From Frigoriglobus tundricola (GTDB lineage: Bacteria; Planctomycetota; Planctomycetia; Gemmatales; Gemmataceae): DNA of 64,000 bases. The stretch spans positions 4,836,001-4,900,000 of the forward strand of contig NZ_CP053452.2 of assembly GCF_013128195.2 (NCBI RefSeq), given 5' to 3'. Made by a program: the position numbers and the translations under genes. The notes beneath the pieces are model-generated. The model was not told the origin of the DNA. It did no database searches and saw only the letters and a program-made list of their open reading frames with translations. This document shows, piece after piece, positions 35,420 through 46,958 of this stretch (position 1 is its first letter; the number at the start of each line of letters is the position of its first letter).

Positions 35420-36352
35420 TCACTGCCCGCCGAGCTTTGTGGGCTCCGGCTTCGCGGGGTCAGGTTTTGCGGGCTCCGGCTTCGCGGGCGGGGCCGCTTC
35501 CGGCTTCACGTCCGGTTTCGCCTCGGCCGGGGGGGGCGGGGGCGCCGGGGCAGCGGGCACCGGGGCCGGCAGGATCACGCCGGGTGCGCCCCCGATGACG
35601 CCGATGCCGATCGCGCCGGGGCCGCCCGGTACGCCGCCGGGGAAGGGGACGACGTTGTTACCCGGCTGGGTCGGCGCGTCCGCGCCCGGCTTCAGCCGCT
35701 CGGCCCGCTCGGGTGTGGTGACGAACAGCACGTTGCTCATCCGCACCGCGCTCAGGTCGGCGACCTCGGCCAGGAGCCGCACGGCGGTCTCCAGCGGCAC
35801 GTCCTCCAGGCTCAGCGTGACGGCCTTGGTCCCCTTCTCGCCCAGCCGCGGGTCGAGGACGACGTTCGCGCCGGTGTCGACGGCGAGCTGTTTGGCGGCG
35901 GCGGCGAACGCGGTGCCGTCGCAGTTCACGGTCACCCGCTGGCGGAGCTGCTTGGTGGTCAGCCCCTCCTCGGTGGAGATGAACAGCCCGTCCCGCGTCA
36001 GCCCGCACTTCAGGTTGAACGGGGCCAGGGCCTGCCGCAGGCCGTCTTTCAGTTTCACCTGCTTCAGGTCCAAGTTCAGGGTCGGCTGGCTCGGGTCGAG
36101 GCCGAACTGGAACACGCCCGGGTCGATGGTGACCGGGACCTTGGCCCTGTCCTTGAGGTCGCTGATGAGTTCGTTGAGCGACTTGTTCTGGTAGCTCATG
36201 TCCTGGACTTCGTCCAGCGCCTTGCGGGCGGCGTCCATCGGGGCCACGCCCTTGGCCGGTGCGGCCGGGGTGGGGGCGGCGCCGCGAACGGCGGGCGCGG
36301 GCGCCGCAGCGACCAGGGCGGCAGCGAGCAGCCGGCAGAAGGGCAGACGCAT
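35420..36352 (-). CDS. Exported STN-like protein with proline-rich tail
   Basis: A 310-residue exported protein with a signal peptide (FCRLLAAALVAAAPAPAVRG). The conserved part has two STN-like (secretin and TonB N-terminal) units: LNELISDLKDRAKVPVTIDPG and LKQVKLKDGLRQALAPFNLKCGLTRDGLFISTEEG, then FAAAAKQLAVDTGANVVLDPRLG. A long Pro/Ala/Lys-rich tail (about residues 230-310: PAKPEPAKPDPAKPEPTKL) ends it. Start by the signal peptide at ATG 36352. It is the last of three tandem relatives. No secretin pore domain is present, so it is not a complete secretin. Confidence 0.8.
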   Translation of the reverse strand: MRLPFCRLLAAALVAAAPAPAVRGAAPTPAAPAKGVAPMDAARKALDEVQDMSYQNKSLNELISDLKDRAKVPVTIDPGVFQFGLDPSQPTLNLDLKQVKLKDGLRQALAPFNLKCGLTRDGLFISTEEGLTTKQLRQRVTVNCDGTAFAAAAKQLAVDTGANVVLDPRLGEKGTKAVTLSLEDVPLETAVRLLAEVADLSAVRMSNVLFVTTPERAERLKPGADAPTQPGNNVVPFPGGVPGGPGAIGIGVIGGAPGVILPAPVPAAPAPPPPPAEAKPDVKPEAAPPAKPEPAKPDPAKPEPTKLGGQ

Positions 36353-36463
36353 CGACGGGCTCCCGGGATGTGACGGCCGCCGCACGATCCGGGCGACCGG
36401 AATTGTCCCATACATCTTATCAGACGAGCGACCCTCCGGCCGGGATTGGCCCGGCCGGGTCGG

Positions 36464-37717
36464 TCACATTTTCGGAGCCGGAGCGCCCGGAGCCGGCGGC
36501 GCCGGGGCACCCGGCGGCGGAGCGGGCGGAGCGGGCGGAGCGTCCCGCAACTTCTCCAGTTCGATCTTCTGCCGCTCCCGGTCCATCTCCTCGCCGAACA
36601 GCTCGTTCGCGTGGTCCTTGCTGGTGAGCAGGAACGCCGCCCCTCGGCGCACCACCCGCAGGTCGCACTGGAGGGCGAGCAGTTCGAGCGCCTTGTCGGC
36701 CGGCAGGTTCAGTTGCCGCGCGGTGACGAACCCGGTCCGGGCGTCGGCGGCCTGGGGCAAGATGACCACGGTCAGGTCGTACATTTCCGCGATCTGTGCG
36801 ACGACCTCGTTCAGCGGCTTCTCCTTCACGATCACCGAGACGAGCGGTTCCTTGAGCCGCTGCAAGCCGCCTTCGTCCGTCGTTGCCGATTGGGTCGCCG
36901 ACGCCGCGTACCCGATCGGCACGATCTCGATGCCGCCGCTCTTTACGAGATACGTCGCGTTGAGACTTTCGAGCGTTATGGCCAGGAACTGGTGGACGGA
37001 GAGGTCGCGGAACGAGGTGGCGGTGACCTTCGGCCTCTCCTCTTTGATGTTGGGCTGCCCTTCGGCTTTGAAACGCTCCTCGTTGATCCGGACCGAGACC
37101 TCGTACTTCTTGCTGAGCCCCTGCATCAGCTCGAAGAGCGGGGTGTCGTTGACCTTCGCGTCCCCCGGGGGGACGAATTCCAGCGCGAGCACTTCGAGCA
37201 CCCGCGCGCTCGGGTCCGCCTTCTTCTGGGGCTTGGGCTCGCCCGGCTCTGCCAGCTTTCGGCGGAGCTTGAGCGCCGGGTTCGGTTCCTCAACCTTCGC
37301 GGGCAGCGGCACGACCTCGACGTATTCGGCGCGGATCTTGTACGTTGCGCCGAAGCCGGGTAGCCATGCGTCGAGACACCCCGCAACGGGCAGCCCGTTC
37401 GTGTCGAGTTGTTTCACCCGCGACTTCGCACCCTTGATGTCCGCGACCTTCTTCTCTTTGAACTCCTCTTCCATGATGACGAACGTGACGTTGTGCTTCG
37501 TCGCCAGCGCTTTTAGGCCCTCGGTGAGCGTCAGGTCGCCGATCTTACTGCCGTCGAGATCGACCGTCTGGTTCAGGGCCGCAGCCAGTATTTCCGGCGA
37601 ATCGGGGACCGTTCTGATCTCATCGGCGCGCTGATTAGGGCCTTGGGCGGGAGTGGGGACGGCGGTCAACGCCAGCCCCCACACAGCCGTTACCGCAAGC
37701 CGTGCGTACCGCGACAT
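36464..37717 (-). CDS. Exported STN-like protein, middle paralogue
   Basis: A 417-residue protein with a signal peptide (LAVTAVWGLALTAVPTPAQG). It has three STN-like units (LTLTEGLKALATKHNVTFVIMEEEF; TPLFELMQGLSKKYEVSVRINEERF; KPLNEVVAQIAEMYDLTVVILPQAA) and ends with LPADKALELLALQCDLRVVRRG, TSKDHANEL and a proline tail. The second half is closely related to the next protein upstream (shared PADKALELLA, DLRVVRRG, TSKDHAN and IELEKLR), so they arose by duplication. Probably envelope; function unknown. Confidence 0.8.
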   Translation of the reverse strand: MSRYARLAVTAVWGLALTAVPTPAQGPNQRADEIRTVPDSPEILAAALNQTVDLDGSKIGDLTLTEGLKALATKHNVTFVIMEEEFKEKKVADIKGAKSRVKQLDTNGLPVAGCLDAWLPGFGATYKIRAEYVEVVPLPAKVEEPNPALKLRRKLAEPGEPKPQKKADPSARVLEVLALEFVPPGDAKVNDTPLFELMQGLSKKYEVSVRINEERFKAEGQPNIKEERPKVTATSFRDLSVHQFLAITLESLNATYLVKSGGIEIVPIGYAASATQSATTDEGGLQRLKEPLVSVIVKEKPLNEVVAQIAEMYDLTVVILPQAADARTGFVTARQLNLPADKALELLALQCDLRVVRRGAAFLLTSKDHANELFGEEMDRERQKIELEKLRDAPPAPPAPPPGAPAPPAPGAPAPKM

Positions 37718-37816
37718 GAGAACCTCAGTTTGGAGGCGTGGGGAGGTCAGTTACAAGAGTCAACGGCCGATCGCTCGCGTTCCCGGTCGGCCGCGAACGG
37801 CACGGGCTGCAACAGA

Positions 37817-38635
37817 TCACGGTTTCGGCACCGGTACCGGTGCCGGCGGGGCCGCCCGCAGCTTCTCCAGCTCGATCCTCTGCCGGTCCCGGGTCACGCG
37901 CTCTTCCAACAACGCGTTCGCGTGGTCCTTGCTGGTGACGAGGAACGTCGTACCGCGGCGCACGACCCGCAAATCGGCCTGGTCGGCGAGCAGCTCGAGC
38001 GCCTTGTCCGCCGGGACGTTGAGCACCCGCGCCGAGACGAGCCCGGCCCTCGCGTCGCCGGCCTGCGGCGACACGAGCACGGTCAGGTCGTACGTGTCCG
38101 CGAGCCGCGCGACGACCTCGTGCAGCGGCCGCTCCTTGAAGACGGCCGAGACGAGCGGCTCGTCCAGCCGCACGAGCCCGCCGGCCTCGCTCGTGCTGAC
38201 GGGCGCCTTGGTGACTTTCGCCGCGTGTTCCACCGTCACGATCTCGACCGCCCCGTTCTTGATGAGGTACACCGCACCGAACCCGTCGAGGACCGTGTTG
38301 AGCACCTGGCGGACCGTCATGCCCTTGAGGTCCGTCGCCGCGAACCGCGGCTTCTCCGCTTTGAGGTCCAGCCGGCCGGCCGCTTTGAAGCTCTCCTCGT
38401 TGATCACGAACGGCACCGCGTACCGCTTGTTGAGGTCCAGGAGCAGTTCGGCAAGGGGGTAATCGTTGATGTTCGCGCCCTCTTGGAGGACGAACTCCTG
38501 CCCGAGCGCGTCGAGAATCCGCTCGACGGACTCGCCCGTTTTCGCGGCGGACTTGGGCTCGTCGGCGCGGACGGGCGCGGCGGCGAGCACCAGCCCGCAC
38601 AGCGCAACCAGGCACGCGGATCGGGACATGGGCAC
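37817..38635 (-). CDS. Exported STN-like protein, first paralogue
   Basis: A 272-residue protein with a signal peptide (ACLVALCGLVLAAAPVRADE, ATG at 38635). STN-like units are YPLAELLLDLNKRYAVPFVINEESF and RPLHEVVARLADTYDLTVLVSPQAG, with the shared C-terminal block NVPADKALELLADQADLRVVRRG, TSKDHANALLEE and IELEKLR. It corresponds to the second half of the middle paralogue. The three genes read in the same direction with 100-110-base gaps and are probably a unit. Confidence 0.8.
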   Translation of the reverse strand: MPMSRSACLVALCGLVLAAAPVRADEPKSAAKTGESVERILDALGQEFVLQEGANINDYPLAELLLDLNKRYAVPFVINEESFKAAGRLDLKAEKPRFAATDLKGMTVRQVLNTVLDGFGAVYLIKNGAVEIVTVEHAAKVTKAPVSTSEAGGLVRLDEPLVSAVFKERPLHEVVARLADTYDLTVLVSPQAGDARAGLVSARVLNVPADKALELLADQADLRVVRRGTTFLVTSKDHANALLEERVTRDRQRIELEKLRAAPPAPVPVPKP

Positions 38636-38671
38636 CTCGGTTGAAGTCGTGACGTGAAACCGACCCCGTGT

Positions 38672-39649
38672 TCACTTCGGCGCGCCGCGGACGTGGTCGC
38701 GGATCTCGCGCATCATCGCCATCGTGTACAGCGCCGACGTGACGTGCCCGGCGTCGAGCCAGACGATCCGCTGTTTTCCGGTGGCCGCCCACAGCGCGCG
38801 GGCGGCCGTCGCGGGCACGATCTCGTCGTCCTTCGCGGCGATCATCAGCAGGTTCTTGCCCTTGAGCTGGGCCGCGTACGTGATCGGGTCCACCGGGGCG
38901 ATGAGCTTCTTCACGAAGGTCTTACCGCCGAACCGGTCGATCCACTCCGTCACCGGCTTGGCCTTCGGGTGGTCGTAGTACGCATCCACCAGTCCGCCGC
39001 CGCCGAGTAACAAGCAAACGTTCTTGATCCGCGGTTCGTTGGCGGAAGTCAGGGCGGTCAGAAAACTTCCGAGACTGGTGCCGACCATGCCGAGCTTGTC
39101 GGCGTCCACCTCGGGCCGACCGGCGAGCCACGCCGCGGCGCAGCGGCAGTCGAGAACGCCCTGCCGGATGCCGTCGAGCGTGCGGGTGACGTCGGCGGAG
39201 ACGAGCTTGACCCGGCTGCCCGGGGCGCGCCGCTGGTTGTAGTGCGGGAGCACCACAACCAGAGCGGCCACACCGTTTTGCGCCAACCACATGGCCTCGG
39301 CACGGGCGACGAGCTGGTTGCCCTGCATGATGTCGAGGACGATCACCGCCGGGACGGTGCCCTTCTCCATCGGGACGAAGTACTGACCATAAACGGTGTT
39401 GTTCTCGGCGATGGTGCCCCGCACCGGCGACGGGAACGTGAGGTCGTGGACCGTCACGCCGCTGTGCCGCAGGTCGTACCGCCGGGTGAGGTGGTACTCG
39501 CCGGTGTACGCCGCCATGCGGTAGCGTTCGGTGACGCCCGACTGTGCATCGTCGGCGGGTATGCGGATCTGGCCGCGCTCTTCGCTCGCGGCAAATGCCG
39601 GCACGGCGATAGCCAGTGTGAGCAGCGCGGAAGCAGCGCGACTAACCAT
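38672..39649 (-). CDS. Exported alpha/beta hydrolase
   Basis: A 325-residue protein with a signal peptide (SALLTLAIAVPAFA). The hydrolase fold shows oxyanion/entry sequences (PAVIVLDIMQGNQ), the nucleophile elbow GTSLGS (about residue 200), the acid in IAAKDDEIV (about 278) and the catalytic histidine in LDAGHVTSAL. This fits an esterase or dienelactone-hydrolase-like enzyme acting outside the cytoplasm. The substrate is unknown. It is the first gene of the STN-like run in the same direction, with a 36-base gap. Confidence 0.88.
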   Translation of the reverse strand: MVSRAASALLTLAIAVPAFAASEERGQIRIPADDAQSGVTERYRMAAYTGEYHLTRRYDLRHSGVTVHDLTFPSPVRGTIAENNTVYGQYFVPMEKGTVPAVIVLDIMQGNQLVARAEAMWLAQNGVAALVVVLPHYNQRRAPGSRVKLVSADVTRTLDGIRQGVLDCRCAAAWLAGRPEVDADKLGMVGTSLGSFLTALTSANEPRIKNVCLLLGGGGLVDAYYDHPKAKPVTEWIDRFGGKTFVKKLIAPVDPITYAAQLKGKNLLMIAAKDDEIVPATAARALWAATGKQRIVWLDAGHVTSALYTMAMMREIRDHVRGAPK

Positions 39650-39911
39650 GAAGAGGTCCTGCGTTACGGGCGCGGAGCCGGGTCACCCAATGGTACGCGG
39701 CCACCGGGGCCGTGCGGAAGCGAGAAAGTGGGCCGGAACCGGAAGAAAGAATCGATAACAACCAGATAAAATGATCAGTTGGCGATCTCGTCGCTTGCTC
39801 TTCGCGAGAGCGGGTTCGATAACGTCTCCGGCTGGATGGGCTTTTGACCCGCGGCGCGCCAATTGCAGCTCACCCAATTCGCCGCCCACATCCCCTCACC
39901 AACAAACTGCC

Positions 39912-40436
39912 ATGCGCGCTTCTCCCCACACGCTCCACAAGGCCACGGTCGTCGCGGCGTTCGAAAACCAGTCGGACATCGAAACGGCGATCCTCCAACT
40001 GCGACAGGCGGGATTCCGGGACCGCGAGATCGGGTATTTCGCCTGGCACCCGTTAGCCGGCCTGAAGAACCTGAATGATCACACCGCCGGCCGTGAGGGC
40101 GCCATCGCCGGGTGCGTCCTCGGGGCGGTGTTCGGAATCTGGGTCGCTCCGCTGCTCAACAACTGGTTCGTTTCGGCCTCCGGCGTGCGCGTGTTCCTCG
40201 AACTGGCCGTCCTCACGACCATCGGTGCGTCGCTACTTTTCGGGTTCCTCGGTTGGGAGATCGGCGCTCACCTTCACGAGAGCACGGTCGAAACGCCCGC
40301 CACCGACCCGGCGGACGGCCCGTTCGTTCTCGCCGTGGACGCCGACGAAGCGCGGGAATGGGTCTGGGCAGTGGTGCGACAGAACGGCGGGTATGAACCG
40401 CATCGCGCGACGGCCCCGGCCCCCGCCGCGGTTTGA
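39912..40436 (+). CDS. Stress-type membrane protein (17M-like), first copy
   Basis: A 174-residue protein. The N-terminal 45 residues (VVAAFENQSDIETAILQLRQAGFRDREIGYF) match the pattern of the general stress protein 17M-like domain. The middle has two helices with small residues (AIAGCVLGAVFGIWVAP; LAVLTTIGASLLFGFLGWEIG). The C-terminal part (DGPFVLAVDADEAREWVWAVVRQNGGYEPH) repeats a ferredoxin-like half. The ATG at 39912 was chosen over an upstream one by the paralogue's start. Probably inner membrane; a role in stress is by family only. Confidence 0.75.
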   Translation: MRASPHTLHKATVVAAFENQSDIETAILQLRQAGFRDREIGYFAWHPLAGLKNLNDHTAGREGAIAGCVLGAVFGIWVAPLLNNWFVSASGVRVFLELAVLTTIGASLLFGFLGWEIGAHLHESTVETPATDPADGPFVLAVDADEAREWVWAVVRQNGGYEPHRATAPAPAAV

Positions 40437-40571
40437 GCGCCGCCCCAGCGGCACACAGACGTCATTTCCATCGCCCCCAGTGTTCACTCGCTCACCCGCG
40501 AGCCCGCCACACAAGCGGCTCGCGAATTGCTCAAGACCTTTGCGCCCAACTCCACACGGTAGGGACACATC

Positions 40572-41090
40572 ATGCGGGCTCACAACAACAAGGCCGACGT
40601 CGTCGCGGTGTTCGAAAATCAAGACGACGCGGACGAGGCCGTGCTCCAGTTGCGGCTCTCGGGGTTCCGGGATCGTCAGATCGGTTACTACGGCCGGCAC
40701 CTGGACGGGACGGCCGAGGACCTTCTGGAACACGACCGCTGGTTCGGGGGCGCGGTCGTCGGGGGCGTCATCGGGGCCGCGCTCGGGGCCGTCGCGGCCC
40801 CGGCTCTGGCCTGGCTCATGGCCGCCCCCACCGGACCGCACGACCTGTTCGGGCTGGCGATCACTTCCGCCGTGGTCGGGGCGCTGTTCCTGAGCTTCAT
40901 CGGCGGTTGGATGGGGATGAGCGTCGCACGCCGCAGCGTGGCTCTTCCGGAGAGCGGCGCCGCCGATGGGGCGTTCGTGCTGGCACTCATGGCCGGGGCG
41001 GCGCGCGACCGGGCGTGGGGCATCATCCGCCGGTTCGGCGGTCACGAACCGCACGCGGGTGTAACAATGCCCCGAGCTGCCACGATCTGA
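40572..41090 (+). CDS. Stress-type membrane protein (17M-like), second copy
   Basis: A 172-residue paralogue of the preceding gene with the same order: N-terminal domain (VVAVFENQDDADEAVLQLRLSGFRDRQIGYYG), two small-residue helices (GAVVGGVIGAALGAVAAPALAWLMA; GLAITSAVVGALFLSFIGGWMG) and a C-terminal repeat (GAFVLALMAGAARDRAWGIIRRFGGHEPH). The start is an ATG four bases before AACAACAAGG. The two are separated by 135 bases, and the repeat structure suggests a tandem duplication. Confidence 0.75.
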   Translation: MRAHNNKADVVAVFENQDDADEAVLQLRLSGFRDRQIGYYGRHLDGTAEDLLEHDRWFGGAVVGGVIGAALGAVAAPALAWLMAAPTGPHDLFGLAITSAVVGALFLSFIGGWMGMSVARRSVALPESGAADGAFVLALMAGAARDRAWGIIRRFGGHEPHAGVTMPRAATI

Positions 41091-41108
41091 ACAAGACCGA
41101 TCGAATCC

Positions 41109-41152
41109 GGGCCGCGTGCGGGACGGGCACTTTTGCCACCCGCACGCGGCCC
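41109..41152 (+). terminator. 14-bp perfect stem terminator
   Basis: GGGCCGCGTGCGGG (41109-41122) and its exact complement (41139-41152), 16-base loop, starting 18 bases after the stress-gene stop. It has no T-run but is well placed for termination. Confidence 0.7.
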
Positions 41153-41349
41153 GCTCACTTCCCGCTCGCGCGGTCCCAACACGACCACAACAAACCCCAC
41201 ACGGTCCCGCCGGCCGGGCGCGGGCAGGGGGCCGAGTCGTTGCCGATCGGTTGACCAATCGTAAAACAGTAATATATTCTTACCTACTACGATCGATAAC
41301 GGGTTCGCGCAAGGGCACCCTCCCCATTCGGGCCGCCCGGCTCCTGCCG

Positions 41350-41874
41350 ATGTTAACCGTTTGTGCCACTCATCGCCTCGCCTTACGACGGCTGACCGTC
41401 GAGGACGCTCCGTTCATTTTCGAACTGGTGAACAACGAATCGTGGCTCCGGTTCATCGGGGACAAGGGGGTTCGTACGCTCGCCGACGCGCAGAAGTACA
41501 TTCTGAACGGTCCGGTCGAAATGTACACCCGGTTCGGTTTCGGGCTCTGGCTGGTCGAAACACGAGACGAGAACAGCACCCCCATCGGGATCTGCGGCCT
41601 GATCAAGCGCGAGGCGCTGAACGACGTGGACCTCGGGTTCGCGTTCCTCCCGGAGTTCTGGGGTAAGGGGTACGCGTTCGAGGCGGCGTCGGCGGCCATG
41701 ATTTATGGCAAAATGGCACTGAAACTGAAACGGATCGCGGCGATCACCGCGCCCGATAATCACCGCTCCGCGAAGCTCCTCGTCAAGCTCGGTTTTCAAT
41801 TCGAACGCATGATGCAACTCAACGGCTCGGGCGATGTTGCGTTTTACACCGCGTGCGGTTCCGACGGCGCGTGA
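41350..41874 (+). CDS. GNAT family N-acetyltransferase
   Basis: A 174-residue acetyl-CoA-dependent acetyltransferase of the RimJ/RimL type. The visible fold: LALRRLTVEDAPFIFELVNNESW (beta1-alpha1), DLGFAFLPEFWGKGYAFEAASA (the acetyl-CoA loop around residues 96-117), and RIAAITAPDNHRSAKLLVKLGFQFE (beta5-alpha4). The ATG at 41350 gives the family N-terminus; a longer frame from 41116 is unlikely. The target could be an amino acid, sugar or ribosomal protein. It stands alone between two long gaps. Confidence 0.9.
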   Translation: MLTVCATHRLALRRLTVEDAPFIFELVNNESWLRFIGDKGVRTLADAQKYILNGPVEMYTRFGFGLWLVETRDENSTPIGICGLIKREALNDVDLGFAFLPEFWGKGYAFEAASAAMIYGKMALKLKRIAAITAPDNHRSAKLLVKLGFQFERMMQLNGSGDVAFYTACGSDGA

Positions 41875-42346
41875 TCCCATCGCGGGCGTTCCCCGGCCCG
41901 GTCCTGGACGGGTACGAGTGGTTCGGAGTGCGGTCCGCTCGCTCCGCGAGCGGTCGCGACGCCACGGTTGATGTGAGCGGCTGTGCCGGTGCGACCCGCA
42001 CCCCGATGCACCGCTCGCGGACCACACTCCGGGGCATCAACCTGCGTTCAATTCCTCCGGGCCTACGCCCGATTTTGCGCGGCCCAGATTCGGTATCGGG
42101 AACCGAGGCGCGCAACTGTTGAGGGAGATTCGGACCCCAATCGGCAATCTCCGGCGAATTCCAGCAACGTGCGTGTCTCGGACTTTTTTTGTTCGCGTTT
42201 TCGATTTTCGTGCGTTACGCTTTCCACCAATCGCGGACCTCTCACCCCCGTCGCACCCGTCCGCGTTCCGGACTGCTCGCCCCGCACGTAGTCTTCGAAT
42301 CCGTTGGCTTCTCCTCCTTCTCGCACGTTCTCGCAAGGAGATTTCA
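41875..42346. other. Intergenic region before the G1 peptidase gene
   Basis: 472 bases without a recognised gene. It contains an imperfect palindrome (41924-42031) and then an AT-richer stretch with TTTTTTT around 42184-42230, a plausible promoter or leader region. The ribosome site AAGGAG (42335-42340) precedes the peptidase ATG. No RNA gene could be recognised. Confidence 0.5.
41924..42031. repeat. Palindrome after the GNAT gene
   Basis: CGGAGTGCGGTCCGC (from 41924) and GCGGACCACACTCCG (to 42031) are inverted; the nested CGAGCGGT/ACCGCTCG arms also fit. The total span is about 108 bases. Confidence 0.6.
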
Positions 42347-43519
42347 ATGCGTTTGTTGAAGCGTCTGCTCGGTAAGCACCCGCGGCCCGCTCGTGCGCTC
42401 CAGGCGCCCGCGTTCCTCCGAACCGAGGAGCTGGAAGCCCGCTGGAACCCGGCGACCAGCACCAACTGGTCGGGCTACGCGGTGACGGCCGCCGCCGGGT
42501 CGGTGACCGCCGTCAGCGGCGAGTGGACCGTCCCGACCGCGACGGGGACGGGCACCGCGTACTCGTCGGTCTGGGTCGGGATCGACGGGTACACCTCGAC
42601 GTCGGTCGAGCAAACCGGCATCGAGGCCGACGTGGTGAACGGGGTCGCGCACTACTACGCGTGGTACGAGATGTACCCCAACGCGTCGGTCGAGGTGAAC
42701 CTGGCGGTCCACGCCGGGGACACGATCACCGCGTCCGTCACGTACAGCGCGACGACCGGCCTGTTCACGATGAGCCTCAAGGACCTGTCCGACCCGACCG
42801 GGAACAACTCGTTCAGCATCAGCAAGAGCGGCCCGACCCTGCAACGATCGTCGGCCGAGTGGATCGTGGAAGCGCCGTCCTCGAACACCGGCGTGCTGCC
42901 GCTGGCGAACTTCGGGTCGGTGACGTTCACCAACGCGTCGGCCACCATCGGCGGCACGACCGGCCCGATCAACGATTCGGCCTGGGCCGGCTCGGTGACC
43001 TCGATCAACATGGTGTCGGCGAGCGGCAAGCTGGAAGCGAGCACCTCGGCCCTGAACGCGACCGGAACGGGCTTCACGGTGACCGACGCGGCGGCCGTGC
43101 CGCCCGTCACCCCGCCGGTGTCCCCGCCCCCGCCGGTGTCCCCGCCGCCGGCGACGGGAAGCGTCGCCACGACGACGACCCTGACCGGCAGGGCCGACCC
43201 GTACACGTGGGTCCCCACCGTGACCCTGACCGTGACCGTTTCGCCGTCGGTCCCGAGCGGCAGCACCGTCGCGCTGCTGAGCGGCGGCACCGTTCTGGGG
43301 TACGGCCGGGTCCACAACGTCGGCGGCGTGGAAGAGGTGTCGTTCCAGGTCGAGTTCTTCCGACCCGGCACCTACACCTTCACCGCCGAGTACCTGGGGT
43401 CCGGCCGGTACGCCGCGAGCGTCAGCAACGCGGTCACCGTGACCGTGCCGGGGAACGCGTACAACTACTGGGAGTACCTGCTCGGCTCGCTGCCGGGGTC
43501 CCAGCGGCACGGCTGGTGA
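42347..43519 (+). CDS. G1 (eqolisin) family peptidase
   Basis: A 390-residue protein. After a short basic start it has the motif LRTEELEARWNPAT, a variant of the LE-x-R export tag common in large planctomycete surface proteins. The peptidase domain begins NWSGYAV (about residue 37) with VSGEWTVPT, VWVGIDGYTSTSVEQTGIEAD, HYYAWYEMYPN and AEWIVEAP. The EQTG glutamine and the WIVEAP glutamate fit the Gln/Glu catalytic pair of the family (glutamic peptidases). A proline-rich linker (PPVSPPPPVSPPP, near 265) leads to an Ig-like C-terminal domain. Probably an acid-active surface protease. AAGGAG fixes the start. Confidence 0.88.
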   Translation: MRLLKRLLGKHPRPARALQAPAFLRTEELEARWNPATSTNWSGYAVTAAAGSVTAVSGEWTVPTATGTGTAYSSVWVGIDGYTSTSVEQTGIEADVVNGVAHYYAWYEMYPNASVEVNLAVHAGDTITASVTYSATTGLFTMSLKDLSDPTGNNSFSISKSGPTLQRSSAEWIVEAPSSNTGVLPLANFGSVTFTNASATIGGTTGPINDSAWAGSVTSINMVSASGKLEASTSALNATGTGFTVTDAAAVPPVTPPVSPPPPVSPPPATGSVATTTTLTGRADPYTWVPTVTLTVTVSPSVPSGSTVALLSGGTVLGYGRVHNVGGVEEVSFQVEFFRPGTYTFTAEYLGSGRYAASVSNAVTVTVPGNAYNYWEYLLGSLPGSQRHGW

Positions 43520-46483
<2,964 letters not shown>

Positions 46484-46958
46484 GGAGCGGTGTCGGAAAA
46501 AAGCGGCTGTGGATCGCTCCCACCGTAGTCATCACGCTCCGCGTGATGTCCGCCGAGGCCGGACGTGTGTCGCTCCCCTCATACACGACCCCGGTGCGAG
46601 TGTCTGTTTTCGTGGCACAGGCTTTCGAGCCTGTGTGCCTTGAAGCACAGGCTCGAAAGCCTGTGCCACGAACCGAAAATCGGACAGACACACCGGGTGC
46701 ATGTATTAGAACCGCATGGGACCGTGGTCATCACGCGGAGCGTGATGACCACGGTCCCGAGCCGGCTCCGCTTCTGTAGTCATCACGCTGTCCACTGCGA
46801 TCGGAGGTGTGTCGCCCCCGTCCGGACCGCGTCCGGTTGGGGTCATCACGCGGAGCGTGATGACTACGGTTCCGAGCCGTTTCGGGTTTTCAGCCTGATA
46901 GGCTGAAAACCCGAAACGGCTCAACTCACACCGTGCGCAGTATCAATCTCGGGACGCG
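46484..46958. repeat. Cluster of five palindromes between katG and the acylase gene
   Basis: No gene in 475 bases. In order: a partial GTAGTCATCACGC copy near 46527; a perfect 25-bp palindrome, CGTGGCACAGGCTTTCGAGC arms, at 46611-46635/46646-46670; a perfect 17-bp GACCGTGGTCATCACGC pair at 46720-46736/46740-46756; a further copy at 46840-46866; and a perfect 22-bp stem at 46874-46895/46901-46922. The last one may terminate both convergent genes. Confidence 0.85.
46874..46922. terminator. Perfect 22-bp stem, bidirectional terminator candidate
   Basis: Arms GAGCCGTTTCGGGTTTTCAG... at 46874-46895 and its exact complement at 46901-46922 with the loop TGATA. Placed between the convergent katG and acylase genes. 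Confidence 0.65.

Noticed and set aside
42285..42305. TTCGAATCC resembling a tRNA T-loop
   Set aside because: No matching acceptor stem, anticodon arm or D-loop around it on either strand.
42119..42346. N-terminal extension of the G1 peptidase
   Set aside because: No ribosome site and no signal; AAGGAG directly precedes the ATG at 42347.
46611..46866. Possible CRISPR array from regularly placed palindromes
   Set aside because: Units belong to different families, spacing is irregular, there are no unique spacers of even length, and no cas genes are nearby.
46565..46906. A 113-codon plus-strand frame after katG
   Set aside because: It consists almost entirely of palindromic repeats and has no ribosome site or relation to katG.
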